Assembly (NCBI GenBank): GCA_964017155.1
Contig: OZ024855.1
Location: 56,256,435 to 56,320,434 of the forward strand
Source: Oasisia sp. SBJ-2009
Lineage: Eukaryota; Annelida; Polychaeta; Sabellida; Siboglinidae
DNA length: 64,000 bases
Direction of reading: 5' to 3'
In this document: piece after piece, positions 1 through 11,449 of the stretch
Layout: the number at the start of each line of letters is the position of its first letter
Numbering within the stretch: position 1 is the stretch's first letter
Position numbers and translations under genes: made by a program
The notes under the pieces: generated by a model
Told to the model about the DNA's origin: nothing
Seen by the model: only the letters and a program-made list of their open reading frames with translations
The model's database searches: none

Positions 1-12
1 AATAATTATATA

Positions 13-19
<7 letters not shown>

Positions 20-62
<43 letters not shown>

Positions 63-273
63 TATATATAAGCATAATATATAAGTATATAGTTATTGTG
101 TTTTTGCAATATATAAAATACATAATTTAATATATAATATTATACATTTTAAAAATAATAATTATAATATAATATATACATACACATATATATATAATTT
201 AATATTATTTAATATGTAATATTTATCAATTTTAATATACATGTATACATTAATATATATATATATATATAAT

Positions 274-340
<67 letters not shown>
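20..340. repeat. (TA)n microsatellites with AT-rich spacer
   Basis: Two long TA dinucleotide runs (about 20-60 and 258-340) are separated by AT-rich sequence. No gene is visible; open frames here encode only Tyr-Ile repeats of the microsatellite. Confidence 0.95.
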
Positions 341-342
<2 letters not shown>

Positions 343-554
343 TATAATTATTGTATACATGTATATTCAAATTCTTACATATTAGAAAAATAATCAAACA
401 GTGTTCATGGATAATGATTATTGATAGTTTTACTCGCAATAACATAATATCGGTTTGAGCATTTTAACAAAACGTTTGTATTTAATGATGATTATTTCCT
501 GGTAGTATAAAATAATTAAAAGTTCATAACTATGTGCTCTTATCTTCAACTTAC

Positions 555-659
555 TCGTTGCACCCGTAGGTCGCGCAAAATGAGCCGGTTGATCGACTTT
601 TCGATGTACTTGGCGGTGGTGTTGCCATTGTCTAATGTCAAGCAAATGAAGCGGCACAT
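555..659 (-). CDS. Candidate first coding exon, unknown protein
   Basis: On the minus strand an ATG at 659 opens 35 codons (start MCRFICLTLDNGNTTAKYIE) that end exactly at a good splice donor, CGA followed by GTAAGT, in phase 0. The segment is more GC-rich and CpG-rich than its AT-rich surroundings. A motif matching the YY1 consensus lies 33 bp upstream of the ATG (692-702), as often seen near animal promoters. I do not recognise the peptide, and no downstream exon is visible between here and the window edge, so the gene would run out to the left. It may instead be a chance frame. Confidence 0.25.
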
Positions 660-691
660 TCGTCCGCTTGGGACGCTGCGCTCCACGCACT

Positions 692-702
692 AAAATGGCG
701 GC
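692..702 (+). promoter_or_regulatory. YY1-type motif AAAATGGCGGC
   Basis: Exact match to the YY1 core consensus (AANATGGCGGC), in a small CpG-containing island. Bound function is inferred only from the motif. Confidence 0.3.
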
Positions 703-847
703 CCATTATAAATTGCGAAGTAACCCTTCTCTGTTAGATCTTCTCTGGTATTACCCAAAATAATTAAAATACAGAAAGAAAACATTGTTTAATTTTCATT
801 GATCGAACATACATTGACATTGGCAACATCGGTAGTAGTGGCACCTG

Positions 848-928
848 GCGTACGCATGCTAATAATTACATAACATAATAATTACATAACATAATAATTA
901 CATAACATAATAATTACATAATAAATAC
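848..928. repeat. Short 16-bp tandem repeat
   Basis: About four to five tandem copies of ATAATTACATAACATA with minor end degeneration. Confidence 0.85.
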
Positions 929-1667
929 ATAACAATTAAAAACATTGATAGGACCGACACCTGGCGAACTCTTGCTACATCAGTTGTTTGTATTTGACGA
1001 AACCGCAAACTTTCATTTTCGAAGCTAGCCCAACATCTTACAATCGGGACTGATATGTCACAACGTAAGCAGGGTTCTCTTGGGAATCCAAATCCAAATC
1101 TCTGAAGCAATGCGTAGAGGAAATCGCTTTAGTATGCAAATTGTTCACCATCATGTCACGTAAACTGGTATGAGATGCAGGCAGGCAGATTATAAGTTCG
1201 GAATTATTATTAGTATTAATTTATTCAGGCTACTACAAATAACAATATTTGAATGAATTTTAAACGTGTGCTCATTGTATTTTTTGTGAAATAATGCTAG
1301 ACTTTATTCATAGGTAGCAATCACGGTTTGATAAGGAAGAAGCCTACGTGACAAGTTAACGTTAAGTTAACCATTTGTTTGAATGTGGTGCACTTGACTG
1401 TGTCACGTATTTCTTCACAAGGCATAAAAGCTAACTAAACTCGCTATAGGAGAGTGTTGACGAAATCATTTCAAAACCAACTCTGCATCAAGTAAAGACT
1501 AGATTTCTATAAAGCTAAAAGCGTGTAATAACAACACTAGAAAAGTTGAAGATCCGACTTTATTTAACGTAGCGTCCGAATTGCTCAGTTGCTGATGCAG
1601 CGTGCCTCGTCCTCACGGCACTTGACCAATACAAAGTATCATTTGATACGGAATTAGGTGAAACAAA

Positions 1668-1898
1668 TTATACATCACATATGTAAAATGGATATTTCCA
1701 GCAGCCTATCCACGCGTTCACCTTCTCGGAAAAGTTACTCCAACTTGCTAAGAATCTTTTAGGTGGATTAACCAGATCCAGCCGAAGGCTGTATAATTTC
1801 CACCCATCGATAAAGTCGCAACCGTCAATTGTGGTATCGAACGTTAATAGGGTCACGCAAGGCGGAACTGAGAAGCACTCATCTAAGAAATAAAATCC
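1668..1898 (-). CDS. Candidate terminal exon of unknown protein
   Basis: The minus strand carries an open frame of about 76 codons, preceded by an acceptor-like TGTTTACAG (exon from 1898) and closed by a stop at 1668. The peptide is rich in W, C and aromatic residues (WIGCWKYPFYICDV at the end) and is less AT-rich than its flanks. No family is recognised and no upstream partner exon is identified, so this may be spurious. Confidence 0.18.
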   Translation of the reverse strand, partial: GFYFLDECFSVPPCVTLLTFDTTIDGCDFIDGWKLYSLRLDLVNPPKRFLASWSNFSEKVNAWIGCWKYPFYICDV

Positions 1899-1964
1899 AT
1901 CGTTCCTGTAAACAAGACGTATACATTACATGACACATATAGATGCACACATTACACGTTCATT

Positions 1965-2215
1965 ACAGAGAGAGGTAGGGAGAGAGGGAGAGAGAGAGGT
2001 GGGAGAGACAGACAGACAGACAGACAGACAGAAAGACAGACAGACTGACTGACAGACAAACATATCATGAGAGAGAGAGAGAGAAACAAAAAGGGAGAAG
2101 GAGAGGGAGAGAGGGAGAAAGAGAGGGGGAGAGAGGGACAGAGGGACAGAGAGACAGAGGGAGAGAGGGTCAGAGGGAGAGAGGGACAAAGGGACAGAGG
2201 GAGACAGAGACAGCC
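1965..2215. repeat. Purine-rich microsatellite (GACA/GAGA/GGGACA)
   Basis: Compound AG-rich simple sequence with GACA, GAGA and GGGACAGA units. Frames through it are Arg/Glu- or Ser/Leu-repetitive and not credible as genes. Confidence 0.95.
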
Positions 2216-2308
2216 AACAAAACAACACTTAGTTTGTGAAGGTATCTTTTTATAATATCAATAGCCAAATATGTGAAATCATGTTTGTGTGTCCATGCGG
2301 CATGATTG

Positions 2309-2445
2309 TTGATTGAGTGGGTGGGTGGGTGGGTGAGTGAGTGAGTGAGTGACTGGGTGAGTGAGTGAGTGAGTGAGTGAGTGAGTGAGTGAGTGACTGG
2401 GTGAGTGAGTGAGTGAGTGAGTGAGTGAGTGAGTGTGTGAATGAG
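2309..2445. repeat. (GAGT)n microsatellite
   Basis: Tetranucleotide GAGT/GGGT array of roughly 33 units, with two GACTGGGT variants spaced about 50 bp apart, suggesting an older duplicated higher-order block. Confidence 0.95.
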
Positions 2446-2479
2446 TGAGACAACACTCTTCGAAGTAAACACGCTTAAT

Positions 2480-3056
2480 TTAGCAGCAGTGATTTCTTAC
2501 TTTTTATTACATTTTTGGCACTTGCTGTTAGTCACGGATTGTCCAAGAAAATATTTATAGTATCAGACATTCATAAATTGCTTTCAGTATGAAGCATATA
2601 GTTGGTTTTAATGTAAACCTCCTATCGCTGAGTTCACAATCTCTAGCCATTGAGCAGTACAATAAGAAGATCAGTAAAATACCGTTGTTTCAGTCAGTTT
2701 GATGTGTACAACAAATGTTGGAACAACGTCTCCCACTGATACAAGACAATCAATATTAGATATGTAATACTAGTTTGTGATGCCCGTACACCTTTGAATT
2801 TAATATGATATATGTTGTACCTTAGACTAAATAAGTCATTAAAGGCAAAACACTCATACCAGTTTAATGGGATGCTCTAACTTACCCCATACACAAGACA
2901 TGTTGGCGCAGTTGAAGTGGGGTCATATAACGGACAGTAGGTATACCAACAATATGTTAATATAGCAGATAACTACTTTAATAGTCAGTAATTCACGGAA
3001 TATTCATACTGATATATGATATAATAGGGAACCTATTTAAATACGAAGTGGATCCC

Positions 3057-3140
<84 letters not shown>

Positions 3141-4440
3141 GTTGTCTTACGAAAAAGAGTGTTGACGTGGAAACTGTGGCAACCTGCTCCCAACCAAATC
3201 TGTCTCTAATCTGACCGTCGCGTGTGTATGTAATTGGCGGCCCTTAACTAACATAGCGAAACAAACTAAACAAGGCTTTAATCGGTATAGCAAATTCACA
3301 TAAATCATGGGTCTACCGCGAACGACTGGCATACAGCGGTGTTCCTGGACGAAATATTAATTCTGGTGATGGCTTCAAGCGAGTCAGCTGGTCATCACTA
3401 AAATATCATCGTCCGGAACAAATGTAATGACTATCACCACCACTATCAATCTCACTAGAGTTATCACTGTAAAAACTGTGAAAAGATATTATATTACTAC
3501 TATACAATTTAGTTAGCACAAGACAATGTTCCCCTTTTGAGTAAAAATAAAGCTATTTAAAAATAAATTATTTGAACTTCCGTGACGGCCATTGATATTT
3601 ATAACCGGATCTGATGCGCTCTAATTCCACGAACACGTCACATGTAAAACGATACCCGTAGACATTTAATGTGCTTAAGGAATTATAATTGCATTGTAAT
3701 TTGCTTTATGTGTCAATTATTCAGATTAGCTCGATGTCGTTTCTATTGGTAATTTAGCTAAAAAAAAACGTGCGGATAACAGGCTTATTTAAGCACGACT
3801 ATTAGATTTGTGTTCGGCGTCATTGTTGCTGATTGTTCATTGCGTACGTTCTAAATATGCAAGATGGATGCAGAAAAATAGCGGGCAGCCTACCCCATGC
3901 ACAGTAAAATAGCGTACAATACAGTGATACCAACACGCAGGGGCGACTAGATTGCGCGCAACAGTTGCATGCAACAAAGATTCTCGTCTCTCGCAATTAA
4001 ACTGTTGTAGTGTTCTTTTTAATATCTAAGATGGTAAACATATTTACGTGTTCATTTGTAGTAGAGTTGGAAGGCGTCTCTCATGTTTCAGCGTATGGAA
4101 GTGATAACTGTCATCGCGCGTACTCCAATCCGCAAAAATACGTACAGCTATGTTGTGTTTCGTCCCTGCTTGGCGTTCGTCTGCTGTCTTGAATTCCATC
4201 CAATAAATACATTCTGCAAAAGATTCAAGCCTTCACTTGAGCATCACCTTCACGTCCCACATTGTTCTAATAGTATCGAACATCTTTAATATTTGATAAT
4301 AATCACATTGGACAACGAGGGGAAATAAACCGTTCTGCCACGACTGTGTAGTATTTGATATCCGGTAGCACAATTTAATAGGGCGTTGTTAACCTTTATA
4401 TAGTATATCAACTAAGATTGCACTATTCTTTGTATGTGGT
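2480..4440. other. No gene recognised; one TA array inside
   Basis: AT-rich unique-looking sequence apart from a (TA)n run of about 78 bp at 3063-3140. Short frames on both strands show no domain, splice context or codon bias that I can support. Confidence 0.6.
3063..3140. repeat. (TA)n microsatellite
   Basis: Uninterrupted AT dinucleotide run of about 39 units. Confidence 0.95.
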
Positions 4441-4447
4441 TGAGTGA

Positions 4448-4448
<1 letters not shown>

Positions 4449-4532
<84 letters not shown>

Positions 4533-4547
4533 TGTGTGTGTGTGTGC
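4449..4547. repeat. (GT)n-(GCGT)n compound microsatellite
   Basis: A GT run merges into GCGT tetranucleotides and back to GT. It abuts the 5' side of the degraded ORF at 4624-5540. Confidence 0.95.
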
Positions 4548-4623
4548 CCATTCATCCACACTGCATTGGTCTTTAATTTCATTGCTACTAAATATTTGTC
4601 TACAAGAATGTTGCATACATGTT

Positions 4624-5540
4624 GTCGAACTGGGGGTATGTGAAGACAGCTGGAACGAACTATGCCATTTTTACCCGGCATACATCGCGTGCACGAAGAT
4701 GGGAAATTCAAGCAACATTTGGCAGTGGGAGAACCTGACCCATTTCGGCAACATTTGTCTCAGGTTGGGTGGAATGCCCGTCCTAAGGAGCTATTGTGGC
4801 TACGTTGGCACATTAACGGCTGACTCTGGCATCAAATACAGACTGAGTGTTGCATTTAAAGGGGTACTGAAAATGTTGAGCGGTAAGAAATACCCTCAAA
4901 ATGTCAGAGCGTTCAGGATGCTGGTTGAAGAACTAATTCGGCCTGTCTTTGCCAAGCGCCATCTGGAATGCATGAGTGACCTTCAACAAGCACTAGTTGT
5001 CTCTGCATCACAGAGCAGAATAACAAACCTTTGGGTGGATTGTCTCAAACCTGTCTTCGTGATTCTCAGATTTACCCGAAAAGAGCAAGAAGCACACTGA
5101 GCTTTGCACTCCACTACCTATTATCTATGGAAGGGCCCTGACGGCATACGTACGAAATTCATCGAAGGACAGCACACGCCGGTCTGTTCTATGACATTTG
5201 GACTGACACGGCCATTGAAACTACCTTCACGAGGTATGGTCACGGACTTGAGATCATCGGAATTACACTGAAACCTGAAACACTCAAAACCTGGGTTTGC
5301 AGCTTGCATGCCTGCCATGGTTTCACGGACGACTTGAATGCGATGAGAGAAAACGAAGGGTCATCAGCCCAAACGTCGCACAAAGAAGAAACGACGGCAA
5401 GAATCAAAGGAGATGATCAAGACAGGAAAGTTCTCCGTGAGAAATTGGAGCTTTGCATAGATCCTCTTGACCCAGTGAAATATCCAGAGGGGCTGATGAA
5501 CTTTGTCACTGGACAAGTTGTCATCCCTTGGTCAATGTAG
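4624..5540 (+). pseudogene. Decayed copy of a multicopy invertebrate ORF family
   Basis: A single-exon coding remnant. An open stretch ends at 5100 with RAFRMLVEELIRPVF and TNLWVDCLKPVFVILRF. It continues in shifted frames through LHYLLSMEG, then FIEGQHTP, then IWTDTAIETTFTRYGHG and IGITLKPETLKTW, ending at 5540. From memory, these motifs in this order resemble a large uncharacterised protein family that is highly repeated in marine invertebrate genomes and is probably mobile-element associated. At least two frameshifts and one internal stop (near 5137) break the frame, and no full N-terminus is present. The function is unknown and the mobile nature is inferred. A database search would settle the family. 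Confidence 0.6.
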
Positions 5541-6472
5541 ACAAGGCTGAATTGTTGGGGAAATAGCAGATGGTGTCTTTTGAATGTAGTTAGCCTGGTG
5601 GATTTCATGATTCAATACCAAATCTTGTGACCACCATTGCATTTTTCATTAAACATATCAAAGTTGGAGATGTTGAAGTGTTTAAAACCGACACCTTTTA
5701 TGCGTCGTGATCCGTGAATAGTTCTCCCTGTGAATAAAATGTAAAACACTTTGATCAGTCCTGAAGATTGGAAACTACGCTACATTACAATTTACTTTTA
5801 CATTTTATTTAGCGCCTTGCTTACATTGTATTGGTGAACTAGCTGGTTTTGATTATTAAAGTTTATACATATGAAAGTTATTTTAGAAAATGTTGGTGAA
5901 AACTGCATTTTATGATTAAGTACGATGGCAGAAACCGAGAGATCCAACACCAGATATAATAATTCGTACAACTGAGATAACCAGACCAATGCAGAACGAA
6001 CCAACTAACCTACGTCTCAGGCTCATAAATCAAATGCATAAGTCAATAGACTACTAGTGAGTAATATTAACGAAGAAAATGGCAATACATACTAAGTGGT
6101 TGTGATTTTCTGAAACAACCCTCAATCGCTACAGGAGACAGCAGAAGACAGACGGCAAAGCAACGGAAGTGACTGGCCAACATTGCTTCACCTGAGGTTC
6201 ATGCACAATTTAAATCCCGCGCGCTATATCAATAATATACCTTCGCATTTGAATATGTATGCGAATGTTCTCTACGTCACAAGCGCGTTGTGATCTCCCA
6301 CCTATCACGTCAATTATATATCTACGCAACGGCAATGTATCGTACGCAATTTCGTACGCAATTGGGTGTATTCGGTTCTTCGCGGGTTGCACACGAAAAG
6401 AAATCACTTAATTATGTAAGCCGTCTTAACGTTAAGAACGTACTTAGCGGCTACTAGTGAGGGCTCTTAATG
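5541..6472. other. No gene recognised
   Basis: Mostly AT-rich sequence without recognisable coding content. A somewhat CpG-richer patch lies at 6210-6370 but shows no exon or promoter architecture I can support. Confidence 0.5.
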
Positions 6473-7440
6473 TCAGAAAAGGCCATAGCTTTTCATTGCT
6501 GAACAAAAGCATGAAATTTGGCACAGATGACCTCTATGCCATACAATTTCAGAATGTTGATGGAAGCAACCTGAGATTTTGATGCTTCCACCATTTTTTG
6601 CAATATTCAAAATGGCTGCCATCGAAAATAAACAACTTGCTTTTCCATATTTCATGAACAGTTTCACATAAAACATTAACATTAGGCTTAATGTATACAT
6701 ATCCGGTATTGTAATTTCAAATTTGGTATATTTGGACTTATCCGACATTCACATCCGCCATTTTTAAAGATGGCGGCCGTATTCACTAATTTTGCTATAT
6801 CTGATAAAGTATGATACTCAGAGTCGTTATTTTGGCATCAGTGTATAGATAAGTGGATAGCGATTTCAAATGTATCAAACATTTCACATCTGACCTTAAT
6901 TTGACCTTCACAACCGCCATTTAATAAAATTTAGTAAAATCTAATTGTTTATATATCTTTAAAACGAGATATTCGGAGGGATGTTATACGGACACTTTTC
7001 AATATATACATATATTGAGGTAGATGTTTTAAAGATTTTACTTCTTGACCTTGACCGACATTCAAATCCGCCATTTTTAAAGATGGCGGCCGTATTAATT
7101 AATGTTGCTATATCTTATCAAATATGGCACCTAGAGTCTTGATTTTGGTATCAATGTATAGGTACCTGGATAGCGATTTCAAATTCGTCAAACATTTTAC
7201 ACCTGACCTTAATGTGACCTTCATAACTGCCATTTAATAAAATGGCGCATGTAAAATCGAATTGCTTACATATTTTTTAAACAATTTATTTGGAGGGATG
7301 TTATATGGACAGTTTTGTCAAAATATACGTATGTTGGGGTAGCTATTTAAAATATTTTACTGTTTGACCTTGACCGACATTTACATTCGCCAATTTCCAA
7401 GATGGTGGCCCTCAAAGCTAATGTCGCTATATCCTGTGAA
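6473..7440. repeat. ~316-bp imperfect tandem repeat with YY1-like hairpins
   Basis: Three successive copies start at about 6742, 7055 and 7374 (spacings 313 and 319 bp); the last is truncated and a diverged partial unit may precede them from 6473. Each unit opens with CCGACATT, then CCGCCAT - 8-nt spacer - ATGGCGG (perfect 7-bp inverted repeat in units 1 and 2: 6755-6776 and 7068-7089), then CTATATC and later GGATAGCGATTTCAAAT and GGAGGGATGTTATA. The hairpin's 3' arm is an exact AAGATGGCGGC YY1 motif. Units differ by many substitutions, so the duplication is old. Confidence 0.85.
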
Positions 7441-7679
7441 CCTTACCACCTAGAATCGATATCAAAGCTACATGTACAGCGCAAGTGGTGCTGACTCTGT
7501 CATGGAATATGATGTAGGCAATGCATATCACATTACGATAATTATAAAGTTAAAACAAATATGTTGTGGTAGAAAACATGAAGTTTAATTCAAATCGGTG
7601 AAAAGAATATCCTTCAGATCATGACGTAGGGCGTAACATCAGTCACAGATGTCCGTATTTGTAGCATCGCATAGCTTAC

Positions 7680-8400
7680 ACTCCATCGTTGTTGATACAC
7701 CCGCCTTCACAGTTACACAGAATAGTGCACTTGATTCCTGCTCTGGCACATTTGCAGTTTCATCTGCACGCCTTTCCATCACATTAGTCTAGTCGGAAGG
7801 AGTGCATCGGAAAAATAGTTAGAAAACGATCTACTCAGTAAAATGTTCCACGTTTCGTTTGTTATGCAAAACTATTGCCGCCATTATTGAATAATCTATT
7901 TTTCACTATATCCCGGCCAATATTGCACATTACTGCAAATAAACAGTGTCCAGACACACGTTTTACGGTCAAAAATCATTATAAGACCATTCCTGAATTA
8001 ACTACGTGTGTCCTTGGCACGCTATGCATATTCTAAGTTGATTTATCAACTCATTTATTGATCTAGGTAAACAGCAAGTCAGGAGGATATTTTCTAATCT
8101 GCCGCGCCTCAACCTCTCGTGATGATAAGACGACAATTGTCAGAATAACATTCACCATTTCACTGAAATCATCAAAGCCAAACTCGTCTTCCTCCTGCTC
8201 CTCTTCTGCCCCTGCACGATGGTACAATGCAACGCGGTTCATACGCTAAACATGACGCTTCGATCAAAGCAGAGTTGCAGGGAGGAAGGTAAGCCAGGTC
8301 GACCTTAGACATGGCAGTCAGTTTCTTCCTCGTCCTCACCCACCTTCTGGCGCAGGAGTTTGGCACGGACGATGGTCACCGAAGACTCACAATTCTGTCC
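7680..8400 (-). pseudogene. Degraded TE-like ORF with CXC-type cysteine cluster
   Basis: Reading the minus strand from 8400 down, short in-frame pieces appear in different frames: AKLLRQKVGEDEEETD, then DLAYLPPCNSALIEA, then an acidic EEEQEEDEFGFDDFSEM. At 7680-7795 there is a Cys-rich piece (NCKCARAGIKCTILCNC, then EGGCINN) interrupted by one TGA. An LPPC-x-SAL segment followed by a C-terminal CXC-like cysteine cluster resembles the 3' portion of multicopy invertebrate ORFs related to DNA transposons. Several frameshifts and stops mark it as dead. Assignment is by motif memory only. Confidence 0.4.
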
Positions 8401-8708
8401 GTATACATCAAGCAGGTGAACTGTTCCAACTGTTTCAGCACGTGAGACTTGACGTTCCAGTCCTAGATTTTTCAATAATGGCGGTACTATTATATAATTT
8501 GCATAAAATGTGATACGTGAAACATTTTACTGACTTATTAACATAGCAAATAGTTTTCTGCGTATTTTTTCGATCTAGTGGCACCACATTTATATCTATG
8601 AGTGGCACCGACTAACAATAGTGAAGTGTCCAATGACGAGAGCCCACACAGTCATAAACAGATGTCACACACCTCGCCTACTCCAGTGTCCGTGCGCGTG
8701 CGTACATT

Positions 8709-8835
<127 letters not shown>

Positions 8836-9050
8836 GTTAGCGCTCGGTGTGCGCGATGAGCTCGTTCTGTACTAATGTTTGATGGCGTAAATGTAAGCGC
8901 CATACAGCATTATGGCGCTTTTGAAAAATAATATCGTATTTTATTCATTCATTATTATCCGGAGATGTTAGTCTATACGGGGTCAAATATTCGGTGGATT
9001 TGGCCGGAGCTTCACCACCACGACTCCCCTAGCTGTCGCGCTGTCGGATC

Positions 9051-9546
9051 GTGATTTCGGAAGGCGGGGTGGGGAGGCTGTTGAAAGTGTTTCAACTTTT
9101 CCAAACTTATCCGGGTACACATATTGAATTTTCCTTATCTAATTATGGATATGGCGATGTTTTCAGAATAAAGTTTTGTAATATACCGATGTTTAGCCAC
9201 GCGAAGTTCCACGCTAACATTAACAACAATCAATATTATCTTGTTATCCTGGTGCCAAGGTACCGTAGACCCGAAATCAATCTACAGTGGCACAGCACCA
9301 GACAATGCAATCATAGCCTCCGCTGTACCTGTCAATATCTGCATGGTCTTCAAAGTCCGGTACAATGAATATGTTTCTGTTGACTTTCGGTCGAAAATGG
9401 GTGAAGGGTTGGTGTTGTATATTTTTTGGCTCAACTGCCCAAACACAAAACACGCAGACAGAATAATTAATCCAACGTTTATCAACCTGAATTTCCAATG
9501 TAGGAACAATACAGGTTCTTCTATAGTACCGTACGTGTTAGAATAA
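9051..9546 (+). other. Unrecognised open frames
   Basis: Two overlapping frames (about 105 and 101 codons) cover this stretch. The second contains DNAIIASAVPVNICMVFKV. No family is recognised, no splice signals were identified, and both strands are similarly open, so coding status is unsupported. Confidence 0.15.
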
Positions 9547-9765
9547 TTAACACAAAAGGCACCCGCATAATTATAAACTCACTTTGGTACAACTTTCGCA
9601 ACAAAAACAAGTTACACGCTCTCTCGAAAAATTCAATTTGCGCCAAAACAGGCATCCCTTCCATAAATATGGTAGGCTTAATCCAGTACGTATCCAGCCT
9701 CCACCAAAAACAATTATTGAATTTATTGTAGATATTACCAGCCCTTCTCTAAATAGTATGTAGGC

Positions 9766-9769
<4 letters not shown>

Positions 9770-9838
<69 letters not shown>

Positions 9839-9858
9839 ACTCACTCACTCACACACAC

Positions 9859-9929
<71 letters not shown>
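9770..9929. repeat. Compound (TC)n-(ACTC)n-(AC)n-(AT)n microsatellite
   Basis: Four simple-sequence types follow one another directly; the AT run ends at the left edge of the MITE-like element. Confidence 0.95.
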
Positions 9930-9932
<3 letters not shown>

Positions 9933-10210
9933 CCTTGCAAAAAAGAGCCAATGGTATATATACCACTGCATGATTACAATTGAATACCATTCAGTATCAA
10001 TGATATTTCAGCAAGACTCAGTGACCAGTACTCTCAACGGTAATCTTAAATACCATTCAACACCACTGAACGCTACAAAAACTCCAAAATATCATTCAAA
10101 AACCATTCAGATACCCTTGGGCATAATACACCTAGGACCATTCAAGTACCATTCAAAGACCATTCAAAAGCCAATGGTATTTGAATGTTATTTTTCTAAA
10201 GGGTATACAC
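9930..10210. mobile_element. MITE-like element between two TA arrays
   Basis: A 280-bp unique block sits between (TA)n arrays at 9862-9928 and 10219-10298. Its ends are imperfect inverted repeats: the left end reads ACACCCTTGCAAAAAAG, and the right end in reverse complement reads ATACCCTTTAGAAAAATA; both are followed by an AATGGTAT or ATACCATT motif. The interior has at least seven CCATTCA or CATTCAA motifs and no coding capacity. Insertion into TA is consistent with TA-targeting elements (Tc1/mariner or similar), but the superfamily is not determined. Confidence 0.45.
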
Positions 10211-10214
10211 ACAC

Positions 10215-10218
<4 letters not shown>

Positions 10219-10298
<80 letters not shown>
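10219..10298. repeat. (TA)n microsatellite
   Basis: Pure AT dinucleotide run. Confidence 0.95.
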
Positions 10299-10300
<2 letters not shown>

Positions 10301-10539
10301 CCACACAAAAAATAGACCTTGAACTATCACATTCTCTACCGCTGCCATTGCAATGTTGTTTTATCATATTTATTAATTAATTAATTTATCTTATTATAAT
10401 ACTGTCATATTGTTTTAGTATATTTATTTATTCCAATATATATCATATTTATATTTTTAGCTGACGTTTACATATTTACATGCTTGATTTTACTGTATAC
10501 ATGCGTTTACTACGTGATTTAAATATTGTGTTTTTATGC

Positions 10540-10620
10540 AACCTCCAAAGTGCAAAATGTATTTCCATTCTATGAATTGGACAATAAAGTTTTTATTATT
10601 ATATTATTATTATTATATAT
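10540..10620 (+). mobile_element. Retroposon 3' end with TTA tail
   Basis: GAATTGGACAATAAAG is followed by a (TTA)n tail. The GGACAATAAAG motif recurs at 22658-22668, again directly before a simple repeat. A polyadenylation-like motif followed by a microsatellite tail is typical of CR1/L2-type and related non-LTR elements. Confidence 0.45.
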
Positions 10621-10650
10621 ATATACTCACATATAATAAAACAACTACAA

Positions 10651-10845
<195 letters not shown>

Positions 10846-10999
10846 GTATGTATTAAGAAGGATATAATATGACTATAGTGTACTGATCAACGTTGGCACG
10901 ATACATTATAGACTCTAGAATATTATTGTGTTAATTCAGTGAGCACCAAAATCTGAAATATTGAGATGTTTTTGTTCATGCGTACATACTGACTCGATT

Positions 11000-11230
11000 G
11001 CTGTCATTCATCGAGTTCTACTCTAGCAAGGACAACGCCGGACGTGTTGGATCCTTTGCGTTTTTTACTAGGGGGGTGTGGTCCTGAAAGCACGCGGTGC
11101 CCGACGCATATTTCATTGGCTGACAGTGACCCGACGACCCAGCATCGCGTGGCTGATTTAATTTCCGCTACCGCCCACGGCTGAGCCGGCTTTTTCGATA
11201 TATATTGCGCTATTCTACAAACAAAACATA
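11000..11230 (-). promoter_or_regulatory. CpG-rich segment with CCAAT box
   Basis: The GC and CpG content rises sharply against the AT-rich flanks. On the minus strand a CAGCCAATGA motif occurs near 11123. It may be a minus-strand promoter or part of a bidirectional lipin promoter region; no exon is identified to the left. Confidence 0.25.
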
Positions 11231-11449
11231 ACATCTATATACATGTTCCAGAAATGAAGCATAATTTCTTCAGACGACGTAGAGGAATTCATGAAACTCG
11301 CCTAAGAAGGATGGGTAACACAGAAAACCGATCAGCTGATTAGATGTAAATAAAGTTTATTCGCATACGTCCTTGACCTTCGTCTTTCTAAATGAATCAC
11401 ACCACCGACAAAGGAGCTGTTATCACCTGACGTCTCTCGTAAACTTGAT

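Noticed and set aside
9571..9840. Arg/Glu-repeat ORF on the minus strand
   Set aside because: Product of the TC microsatellite; tail residues match nothing recognisable.
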